From the NCBI GenBank assembly GCA_947169005.1, contig CAMVOG010000028.1, positions 1 to 14,514 of the forward strand: a DNA stretch of 14,514 nt, in the 5' to 3' direction. How positions within the stretch are numbered: position 1 is the first letter of the stretch; each line of letters begins with the position of its first letter. A model generated the notes under the pieces. The model was not told the origin of the DNA and searched no databases. It saw only the letters and a list, made by a program, of their open reading frames with translations. Below are positions 1-5,480 of this stretch, one piece after another. The position numbers were made by a program, and so were the translations under genes. The stretch is from an uncultured Clostridia bacterium. GTDB taxonomy: Bacteria; Bacillota; Clostridia; Oscillospirales; Oscillospiraceae.

Positions 1-2
1 TC

Positions 3-1076
3 CCCGGCGCGGTGACGGCGGAGGACGTGATGGCCGTTTGCGGCGGCACGCTGCCCCCCAGGGCCGCGCTGCCCGAGGACGCGCCGCCCCTGCCGGAGCC
101 GGAGCCGGAAAGCGCCGCCGCCAAGCCGGGGAAGCTCTCGGTCTGGCGCAAGATCCTGGCCGCTGTCAGCGCCGTCGCCGCCATTGTCCTCTTCATCCAG
201 GCCATGGGGGTCACGGACCTCTCCGCCCTTATTGCGGAAAACGGCCTCACGAGCCTCGCCGGGGAGCAGATCTGGCTCTATGCCGCGCTGATCGCCTGCC
301 TGCTGCTCTTTGCCCTCGCCATCGGGCGGCGGTCAAAGCCCCCGGTCACGGTGCAGACGCCCACGCAGAAGCGCAAGCTCTCCAAGCGCACCGTCGTCGC
401 CGCCGTGCTGATCCTGCTGCTGATCCCTGTGACCCTTTTCGCCGGGGAGTTTTACATGGGCGGCGGCAAATACTATTTCATCTCCCTACTTGTTTTATTA
501 GAGTGCATGATCCCGTTTTTCCTCATTTTTGAGGGCCGCAAGCCCCAGGCGCGGGAGCTGGTGATCATTGCCACCCTCTGTGCCATCGGCGTGGCGGGCC
601 GGGCCGCCTTCTTCATGCTGCCGCAGTTCAAGCCGGTGCTGGCCATCGTCATTATCTCCGGTGTGGCCTTCGGCGGCGAAACGGGCTTCCTCGTGGGCGC
701 GGTGACGATGCTGGTGTCCAACGTCCTCTTCGGGCAGACGCCGCTGACCCCCTGGCAGATGTTCTCCATGGGCCTCATCGGTTTCCTGGCGGGCGTCCTC
801 TTCCGCACGGGCCTTCTGCGCCGCAGCCGCCTGTCTCTCTGTATCTTCGGGGCCCTGGCCGCCATCCTCATCTACGGCGGCATCATGAATCCCGCCTCCG
901 CCCTCATGTGGAGCCGGGAAATCTCCTGGCAGGTCCTCCTGGCCTACTACATCCCCGGCTTCCCCATGGACTGCGTCCACGCCGCCGCCACCTGGATCTT
1001 CCTCTGGCTCGCCGCCGAGCCCATGCTGGAAAAGCTGGACCGGATAAAGGTAAAGTATGGGCTCTACGAATTGTGA
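3..1076 (+). CDS. ECF transporter S component-like membrane protein (5'-partial)
   Basis: Membrane substrate-binding (S) subunit of an energy-coupling-factor vitamin transporter, expected to work with the EcfA/EcfA'/EcfT module. The frame is open to the left edge, so the GTG at 12 need not be the start. The visible protein has a soluble, Pro/Glu/Ala-rich N-terminal stretch (about 45 residues), then roughly eight or nine hydrophobic segments. The C-terminal 190 residues carry the ECF-S style pattern: ELVIIATLCAIGVAGR, then a Gly-rich membrane segment (GVAFGGETGFLVGAVTML) and TPWQMFSMGLIGFLAG. The protein ends naturally (LDRIKVKYGLYEL). The substrate cannot be told from sequence; cobalamin-type S components in clostridia look similar, but this is a guess. 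The extra N-terminal segment suggests fusion with another domain lying outside the window. Low-GC DNA starts at the stop codon, so the native downstream flank has been lost. Confidence 0.75.
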   Translation, partial: PGAVTAEDVMAVCGGTLPPRAALPEDAPPLPEPEPESAAAKPGKLSVWRKILAAVSAVAAIVLFIQAMGVTDLSALIAENGLTSLAGEQIWLYAALIACLLLFALAIGRRSKPPVTVQTPTQKRKLSKRTVVAAVLILLLIPVTLFAGEFYMGGGKYYFISLLVLLECMIPFFLIFEGRKPQARELVIIATLCAIGVAGRAAFFMLPQFKPVLAIVIISGVAFGGETGFLVGAVTMLVSNVLFGQTPLTPWQMFSMGLIGFLAGVLFRTGLLRRSRLSLCIFGALAAILIYGGIMNPASALMWSREISWQVLLAYYIPGFPMDCVHAAATWIFLWLAAEPMLEKLDRIKVKYGLYEL

Positions 1077-1492
1077 CCAATCCCGATCGATTTTTTCAGA
1101 CATTTGGAATGCTTAAAGAATTGTCATATTGTGTGGAAAAGAAAGTGGATTTTCTTGCTTTTCCTGAATACTCCATTCCAGCCGAATTGTTGTTTGACAT
1201 TCAGAAAGCAATCAAATCATCATCAATAGTCGTAATTGCAGGTACACATATTGTTTCTACAAGAAGCATTACTCTTCCAGATAAATACCCTATGCAAAGA
1301 GATCTTGTTAACTCCGCCATTTGCCCTGTAATCAACGCAGATGGAATAATCGGATACTCTGTAAAAAAGAATGCATCTAAATGGGAAATCGGATTGAACA
1401 CCCCTGTAGATAAAGGATCTCAGATTATTCAAACTGAAAAATGCAGTTTAGTGGTTGAAGTCTGTATTGAAGCCTTATGGTCGTCCGTATAA
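1073..1492 (+). pseudogene. Carbon-nitrogen hydrolase (nitrilase-like) fragment
   Basis: An AT-rich reading frame of about 139 residues resembles the front half of the nitrilase superfamily fold. VDFLAFPEYSIP has the catalytic Glu context (FPE), GYSVKKNASKWE the catalytic Lys context, and SLVVEVCIEAL the Cys-nucleophile context, in the right order and with plausible spacing. The family's first beta strand is missing at the front, and the frame is lost about seven residues after the Cys, at the junction with the HTH fragment, so half the domain is absent. A GTG at 1073 overlaps the ECF stop codon but has no convincing ribosome binding site; the real start was probably lost. The intact parent could be a free amidase or a nitrilase domain of a larger protein (some DRT-class reverse transcriptases carry one); this cannot be decided here. 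Confidence 0.6.
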
Positions 1493-1662
1493 AGGGGGAG
1501 CTGACAGACAAGCAGTTTCGCCGCCTGTGGATGTACTGCGTCGAACAGCTTACGGAGGCGGAAATCGCGGCGGCAGAAAACGTGAAGCAGCCGGGCGTGT
1601 CCAAATCAATCAATGCGGCCAGAAAGAAAATATTGAAACTTCTTTCCGGAAAAAGGTTATAA
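1477..1662 (+). pseudogene. Sigma-70 region 4-like HTH protein fragment
   Basis: A 61-codon frame beginning MVVRIKGELTDKQFRRLW and continuing LTEAEIAAAENVKQPGVSKS then INAARKKILKLL. This is the pattern of a sigma-factor region 4/HTH domain: helix, 'LTEAEIAAAENV' first HTH helix, 'QPGVSKSINAA' recognition helix, then a basic amphipathic helix. Small sigma-like HTH proteins of this type are common regulatory genes on clostridial conjugative elements. An in-frame stop lies at 1468-1470, immediately where the nitrilase fragment ends, and no Shine-Dalgarno precedes the ATG. I therefore read it as the 3' part of a larger gene, fused to the nitrilase fragment by deletion. A short functional protein from the ATG at 1477 cannot be excluded. 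Confidence 0.55.
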
Positions 1663-1695
1663 AGGGCGCGTTTTTTCGGCGCTTATTGAAGGACG

Positions 1696-1734
1696 TTTTA
1701 TCCACAATACGCATCCTTCATCATTCGGATAAAA
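1696..1734 (+). other. Inverted repeat TTTTATCC / GGATAAAA
   Basis: A perfect 8-bp inverted repeat (1696-1703 and 1727-1734) with a 23-nt loop, just after the HTH fragment and before the hairpin-rich block. It could be a weak terminator-like hairpin or a protein site. No further support. Confidence 0.35.
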
Positions 1735-1749
1735 ATGAAAACTGAATAA

Positions 1750-2085
1750 ACGGTATTGCAGGCACATAAGCCGCATGATAGCGACGCGAGGTGCGGCGCA
1801 AGGAAGGGGATAAATCCCTGGAGCGAATCACGCAGCCTCAAGCCCGGCTCGGCAAGCCGGAGCGCAATGACAGTGCGGTGGATAATGATACTTGCTCACG
1901 CCCGTCCATAGACTTGAGACGGAGCCCTGCGCTGTGCGCCAGTCCTAAGAGGCAGCGGCAGCATGGAGTTATGACAGCCTTGCCAAAGGCGGCCTGCAAT
2001 ATCCCCTTCGCCAGGGATGCGTGGCAAATATGGCGATTGCTTAAATGGGCGGAGCTGCTCTTCAACAGTTTCCGCCCATATAGGT
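1750..2085 (+). ncRNA. Candidate structured RNA or cis-acting DNA region of the mobile element
   Basis: No convincing protein is encoded in the gap between the HTH fragment and the small ORF at 2191. The sequence instead shows a run of clean local hairpins: GCCGCA/TGCGGC (1770-1775, 1792-1797); GGGA-taaa-TCCC (1807-1818); CCGGCT/AGCCGG (1844-1849, 1855-1860); CCGTC/GACGG (1902-1906, 1918-1922); GCCTT-gcca-AAGGC (1977-1990); ATCCC/GGGAT (2001-2005, 2014-2018); and ATGGGCGGA/TCCGCCCAT (2045-2053, 2071-2079), whose stem continues inward through G-T and CTG/CAG pairs. Unpaired purine-rich linkers separate them, as in ornate bacterial RNAs. Strand is taken from neighbouring genes. It may instead be an origin of transfer or a recombination/regulatory region acting as DNA. 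The open frame at 1791-2102 looks like a by-product. I do not recognise a named Rfam family. Confidence 0.5.
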
Positions 2086-2150
2086 ACAATGAATGTAATT
2101 AACCTTTATAGTTGCGGAAGGAAGATATACGCTTTTCAAAGAATAATCCT

Positions 2151-2179
2151 CCTCGTAAAAGCCAATACTGCTGGCGAGG
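2151..2179 (+). promoter_or_regulatory. Possible RBS-sequestering hairpin before the small ORF
   Basis: CCTCG (2151-2155) can pair with CGAGG (2175-2179), which is the Shine-Dalgarno of the 51-codon ORF starting at 2191. The pairing is only 5 bp across a 19-nt loop, so this is weak and listed as a possibility. Confidence 0.25.
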
Positions 2180-2190
2180 TGATCTAATAT

Positions 2191-2346
2191 ATGGAAAAAA
2201 ACGAAATAAAAATCGATCAAGCCAAGTATATCCTTTGCAGGGTCTTTTCTGAAAAAGGCTGTATCGAGGATTTGATAAAAAGGCGCATCGTGGAAGCTAA
2301 TTCCAGCCGCGCAATCTTTGACAAGAACCATGCTAAAGGGCTATAA
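2191..2346 (+). CDS. Small 51-residue protein upstream of the serine recombinase
   Basis: ATG at 2191 is preceded by a GAGGTG Shine-Dalgarno (2176-2181), and the frame runs 51 codons to TAA at 2344. The product starts MEKNEIKIDQAKYILCRVFS, continues EKGCIEDLIKRRIVEANSSR and ends in DKNHAKGL. It is charged, predicted largely helical, with two Cys, no signal peptide and no membrane segment. It ends 37 bp before the recombinase ATG, and the recombinase ribosome binding site follows closely, so the two are probably co-translated. I associate tiny ORFs in this position with recombinase genes of clostridial integrative elements; a recombination directionality factor or recombinase regulator is possible but not shown. 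Below the usual length cut-off, so likely to be missed by gene callers. Confidence 0.65.
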   Translation: MEKNEIKIDQAKYILCRVFSEKGCIEDLIKRRIVEANSSRAIFDKNHAKGL

Positions 2347-2383
2347 TAAGATTAGCAAATCGGTTGGTCTGAAGGAGGCAGAC

Positions 2384-4057
2384 ATGAAAACCGACAGATT
2401 GGAATTGGCGTTTGGATATTTCAGGCTGTCACTGGAAGAAGCAAACGGGGGCGAATCCGGATCTATCACGAATCAGCGCATGATTGTACGCAGGTATTGT
2501 GAGCAGAACGGCATCACTCTTGTTCGCGAGTTTGCAGATGATGGATGGTCAGGCGGCAATTTTAACCGTCCAGCGTTTCAAGACATGATGAGACAGCTTG
2601 AAGCTGGAAAGGCCAACATCGTGATAACCAAGGATTTGTCCCGTCTCGGAAGAGATATGCGTGAGGCAAGCTATTATGCGGAACAGTTCTACCCAGAGCA
2701 TGGTATCCGCTATATAGCCATTGGAGACAATTTCGATACAGAACACGATAATATCATGGCCCCCTTTCAATTTGCCATGAACGAGGTGTATCTGCGTGAT
2801 GGGTCCCGTAAGGTAAAAGAGGTTCTCAAAAACAAACGAGAAAACGGACAATACTGTGCCTGTCCACCATATGGATATAAGAAAGACCCTGAGAACAAAA
2901 ATCATTTGATCCCCGATGAGATAACTGCACCTGTTGTAAAGATGATCTTTGATCGTGCGGCGGCTGGTGACTCTTCCAGGAAAATCGCTGCGGATTTGAG
3001 CACAAGAGGTGTAATTCCACCGTTAAAATATCGGGTACTGTATCGGGATGATTTTTCTCTCGAAGGTGCGGCGCGGGCTTCAGATACATGGAACAACACC
3101 ACGGTCAAACGCATCTTACAAAACCCCGTGTATCTGGGCCATACCTTGTTAGGGCGGAGCCGAAAGGTCAGTGTTAAGTCCAAGAAAAAGGTTTCTGTGC
3201 CGCGCGACGCTTGGGCCATAACGGAGAATACGCATCCACCCCTGGTATCAAACATTCTCTTTGAGGAGGCAAAGAAAAACCTGGGTAAAAGCTCCTCTGA
3301 TTATCGTGCCTTTGATCATGTTCGTAAAAGCGTTTTTTCGGGGATCGCGTTTTGCGCACGCTGTGGTCATGCTCTGTGTTCTTGTGGGACAGTTTACAAG
3401 GGCGAGCGGGAAAAATACTGGTATTTATCCTGCACTCATCAACGCCAGGATTATTCTAACCGCTGTGAGGGCGTGCGAGTGAAGTATTCAGATCTCTTGG
3501 AATTGATCCGGCAAGATTTGAATTCGTTGCTGGAAATGGATGAGGCACAGGTAATGCGCATTGTTCACCAGCTTGCTGAAGAGACCGAAAGTGCTGAAAA
3601 TCAGCAGATGAAGAAATTGCGCAAGGAACAGGCCCAATCCCGTATGACCACTATTGATCGCATTGTAACGAAGCTGTATACAGACAATGCTGAGGGACGC
3701 CTTGACGATGACCGTCTAAGCAGAATGGTGGCAGATTTGGAGCGAGAGTCAGCTGCCTTGAAGTCGGAACTGGCGGATTTGAACAAGACTGCCGATGAAG
3801 ACGAGACAGAGCAGAATATAGAACGCTTTTTCAATTTGGCCAGTCGCTACACGCATATTGAAACATTAGACCGAGAGACGTTAAAAACCTTTGTTGACCG
3901 TATTGAGGTTGGGCCAAAAAACTTCCCGGATGGTCTCTCCAAGGCAACCCATCGCAACACACCGTATCAGCAAAAAATAACCGTCTACTACAAGTTTATT
4001 GGCAATCTGGCTACAAGGACATTGGAGCCGTTTGCTGAATTGCCCAAAGACGCTTGA
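2384..4057 (+). CDS. Large serine recombinase (TndX/TnpX-like site-specific integrase)
   Basis: A 557-residue DNA integrase/excisionase of the large serine recombinase family. N-terminal resolvase domain: GYFRLSLEE with nucleophile Ser16, QRMIVRRYC, the conserved KDLSRLGRD, and the arginine-containing NEVYLRDGSRKVKEVL at the start of the long helix. The recombinase domain follows (PPYGYKKDP; WNNTTVKRILQNPVYLGHT), then a zinc ribbon (FCARCGHALCSCG with later SCTH and NRCEG), a coiled-coil rich in Glu/Lys (about 380-480), and a DUF4368-like tail. The ATG at 2384 is chosen over the upstream TTG at 2318 because GAAGGAGG (2371-2378) sits at ideal distance and the upstream part overlaps the small ORF. 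Length and motifs look intact, so the enzyme may still be active although its element is mostly lost. GC content is well below that of flanking host genes. Confidence 0.95.
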   Translation: MKTDRLELAFGYFRLSLEEANGGESGSITNQRMIVRRYCEQNGITLVREFADDGWSGGNFNRPAFQDMMRQLEAGKANIVITKDLSRLGRDMREASYYAEQFYPEHGIRYIAIGDNFDTEHDNIMAPFQFAMNEVYLRDGSRKVKEVLKNKRENGQYCACPPYGYKKDPENKNHLIPDEITAPVVKMIFDRAAAGDSSRKIAADLSTRGVIPPLKYRVLYRDDFSLEGAARASDTWNNTTVKRILQNPVYLGHTLLGRSRKVSVKSKKKVSVPRDAWAITENTHPPLVSNILFEEAKKNLGKSSSDYRAFDHVRKSVFSGIAFCARCGHALCSCGTVYKGEREKYWYLSCTHQRQDYSNRCEGVRVKYSDLLELIRQDLNSLLEMDEAQVMRIVHQLAEETESAENQQMKKLRKEQAQSRMTTIDRIVTKLYTDNAEGRLDDDRLSRMVADLERESAALKSELADLNKTADEDETEQNIERFFNLASRYTHIETLDRETLKTFVDRIEVGPKNFPDGLSKATHRNTPYQQKITVYYKFIGNLATRTLEPFAELPKDA

Positions 4058-4138
4058 GCTTTGATGTATCGGAAACACCAAGGGACCCTGATGTTCAACT
4101 CCATCTTATAAAACGCTATTTAAGATGGCAAAAAGACA

Positions 4139-4264
4139 TCCTCCCAGGTCGGCGTGAATCTGAAGCAGGGCTACAACGGCGAGCTGACCAGCAAGCAGGC
4201 CGGCTCCATCGGCGGGCAGATGGTCAAGAAGATGATCGAGTCCTACGAGAACGGCCTGCAGTAA
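4139..4264 (+). pseudogene. Alpha/beta-type small acid-soluble spore protein, 3' remnant
   Basis: The frame ending in TAA at 4262 encodes SSQVGVNLKQGYNGELTSKQ followed by AGSIGGQMVKKMIESYENGLQ. This is the C-terminal two thirds of a DNA-protecting alpha/beta SASP, including the conserved GVNLKQGYNG and LTSKQAGSIGGQM segments and the germination-protease-like region. The first roughly 30 residues (the helix before GVNL) are missing: upstream sequence is AT-rich element DNA with an in-frame stop at 4121-4123. GC content jumps back to host level here. An ATG at 4125 (ATGGCAAAAAG) sits one base out of frame with the SASP codons; restoring one A would give a 46-codon frame, but even that would lack the first helix. 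Most probably the target gene of the element, now broken. Confidence 0.85.
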
Positions 4265-4298
4265 GGCGCGTTTTTGAGCCGGTAAGCTGTGATGACAT

Positions 4299-4327
4299 GG
4301 GGCTGTCGCTTCGGCGGCGGCCCCTTT
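4299..4327 (+). terminator. Intrinsic terminator of the SASP gene
   Basis: An 11-bp GC-rich stem (4299-4309 with 4314-4324, two G-T pairs) closed by a TTCG tetraloop, followed by only three T. Position 35 bp after the SASP stop fits a Rho-independent terminator with a weak U tract. Confidence 0.55.
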
Positions 4328-4346
4328 GCCGTACCCGCCTTGCCGC

Positions 4347-4373
4347 ACACGGCGGGCACGGGCCGCATACATT
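4347..4373 (+). promoter_or_regulatory. Possible mother-cell (sigma-K/E type) promoter
   Basis: CATACATT (4366-4373) matches the CATANNNT -10 pattern of sporulation mother-cell sigma factors; AC at 4347-4348 lies 17 bp upstream, as in sigma-K sites. No sigma-A type promoter is evident upstream of the DUF11 gene. Short motif, chance match quite possible. Confidence 0.25.
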
Positions 4374-4380
4374 GTCTTGA

Positions 4381-4477
4381 GGGCGGGGAACACCCCGCCC
4401 CGATCCGAAGCGGGAGCCGCGGCAGCGTCGCGCCCGCCCGGCTCCCTGCGGAATACGGCATCCGCTCAAAGAGCGGA
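4381..4477 (+). promoter_or_regulatory. Hairpin-rich leader of the DUF11 gene
   Basis: Three perfect inverted repeats in under 100 bp: GGGCGGGG-AACA-CCCCGCCC (4381-4400), GGGAGCCG/CGGCTCCC (4412-4419, 4439-4446) and TCCGCTC-AAA-GAGCGGA (4461-4477). The last ends a few bases before the ribosome binding site AAGGGAGAG of the gene at 4492. None has a T tract, so they look like a stabilising or regulatory 5' leader rather than terminators. No known riboswitch class recognised. Confidence 0.4.
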
Positions 4478-4491
4478 GAAAGGGAGAGACT

Positions 4492-5346
4492 ATGGCAGAA
4501 TTCTATAATCAGGCGGCGGTCAGCTACAGTGGCGGCACCGTGCTGTCCAATATCACCGTTGGCCGCGTGCAGGACACCATGACCCTGGCCAAGACAGCCC
4601 TGCGGGGGACCTACGCCCCCGGCGAGTGCGTCACGTACGCCGTGAGCCTCGCCAACACCGGTGAAACGGCCGTGACGGGCCTGACTCTTACCGACGACCT
4701 GGGGGCTTACAGCTTCAACGGCATGACCCTCGTGCCTCTGACCCCCACCCCCGGGGCGCTGCTGGTCTACGTGGACGGGGCGCTCCAGAGCCAGGTGGCT
4801 GTCACCTATGCCGATACCCTTACCGTCACCGGCCTGGAGCTGCCCGCGGGCGGCGACCTGGTGGTGATCTATGAGGCCACGGTAAACGGCTTTGCCCCCC
4901 TGGGCGCCGGCGGGACCATCACCAACACCGTCACGGTCGCGGGCGGCGGCATCATCACTCTCAGCGCTACGGAGACCATCACCGCCCGCCAGACGGCGGA
5001 GCTGCGGGTCACCAAGACGCTGACGCCCACCACCGTGGAGCCCGGCGAGGCCGTCACCTACACCTTCCTGGTGGAGAATCTGGGGGCGACCCCGGTGACG
5101 ACGGCGGACGCCGCCAGCCTCACCGACACCTTCACCCCCGCGCTGACCGCCTTGACCGTCAGTTACAACGGCGGGGCGCTGGTCCTCAACACTGACTACA
5201 GCTACGCTCCCGCCACGGGTGAATTTGCCACCGTGCCGGGGCGCGTCACCGTCCCCGCCGCCGCGTACACCCAGGACGCCGCCACCGGCGCCTGGACCGC
5301 CGAGCCCGGCGAGGCCGTGCTGACCGTCACGGGCACCATCCTCTGA
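4492..5346 (+). CDS. DUF11 repeat protein without a secretion signal
   Basis: A 284-residue, all-beta, Thr/Val/Ala/Gly-rich protein made of two DUF11-type repeats. The first (about 25-165) has YAPGECVTYAVSLANTGETA and LTLTDDLGAYSFNG; the second (about 170-284) has LRVTKTLTPTTVEPGEAVTY and TFLVENLGATPVT. It starts MAEFYNQAAVSYSGGTVLSN with neither signal peptide nor C-terminal anchor, unlike exported surface DUF11 proteins. Similar signal-less DUF11 proteins exist in clostridia, but I know of no established function. A spore or mother-cell-deposited layer protein would fit the SASP neighbour and the possible mother-cell promoter; that is inference. The start is set by the AAGGGAGAG ribosome binding site. 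Single-gene unit: hairpin-rich leader before, strong terminator after. Confidence 0.8.
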   Translation: MAEFYNQAAVSYSGGTVLSNITVGRVQDTMTLAKTALRGTYAPGECVTYAVSLANTGETAVTGLTLTDDLGAYSFNGMTLVPLTPTPGALLVYVDGALQSQVAVTYADTLTVTGLELPAGGDLVVIYEATVNGFAPLGAGGTITNTVTVAGGGIITLSATETITARQTAELRVTKTLTPTTVEPGEAVTYTFLVENLGATPVTTADAASLTDTFTPALTALTVSYNGGALVLNTDYSYAPATGEFATVPGRVTVPAAAYTQDAATGAWTAEPGEAVLTVTGTIL

Positions 5347-5357
5347 TCTCGCGTTTT

Positions 5358-5398
5358 GCGGCCGACGCCTTCACAACGGCGTCGGCCCTGCGCTTTTA
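5358..5398 (+). terminator. Rho-independent terminator after the DUF11 gene
   Basis: Perfect 10-bp stem GGCCGACGCC (5360-5369) / GGCGTCGGCC (5378-5387) with an 8-nt loop, followed by CTGCGCTTTTATT, 11 bp past the stop codon. Confidence 0.85.
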
Positions 5399-5427
5399 TT
5401 GACATTTCGTGCAGAAAAAAGTACAAT
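5399..5427 (+). promoter_or_regulatory. Sigma-A promoter for the DUF3048-truA operon
   Basis: TTGACA at 5399-5404, a 17-bp spacer and TACAAT at 5422-5427: near-consensus housekeeping promoter, about 50 bp upstream of the lipoprotein ATG. It directly abuts the preceding terminator. Confidence 0.85.
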
Positions 5428-5480
5428 AGAGGCAGGTCCCGACCGCTTCAAATGGCCGGGCGGAAAGCAGAGGATATGAC

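Larger units (their letters stand above)
1077..4135. mobile_element. Decayed integrative element / foreign AT-rich block inserted in a SASP gene
   Basis: GC content falls sharply at the ECF stop codon and returns to the host level exactly where SASP codons resume (about 4136-4140). The block contains gene fragments (nitrilase-like, HTH), a candidate structured RNA, a small ORF and a large serine recombinase whose gene ends about 80 bp before the right boundary. Tn4451/Tn5397-type elements likewise carry the recombinase at one end. Boundaries are approximate: no inverted repeats or duplicated core could be recognised, and large serine recombinases use only a 2-bp core. The first part of the SASP gene is not present at the left boundary, so a simple intact insertion is excluded; a deletion or rearrangement removed the left attachment site and the element body. 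Inference from composition and gene content. Confidence 0.7.

Noticed and set aside
1750..2085. Group II intron or IS605/IscB-type RNA
   Set aside because: No GUGYG 5' end, no domain V-like hairpin with AGC triad, and no reverse transcriptase, TnpB or IscB gene nearby.
1791..2102. Open frame of 103 codons over the hairpin block
   Set aside because: Starts inside a hairpin, no ribosome binding site, no domain-like pattern; the hairpins give a better explanation. Homologous open frames may be annotated elsewhere simply because the RNA/DNA element is conserved.
2318..2383. Upstream TTG start giving the recombinase 22 extra residues
   Set aside because: It overlaps the small ORF and lacks a ribosome binding site, whereas the ATG at 2384 has GAAGGAGG at the right distance and fits the family's N-terminus.
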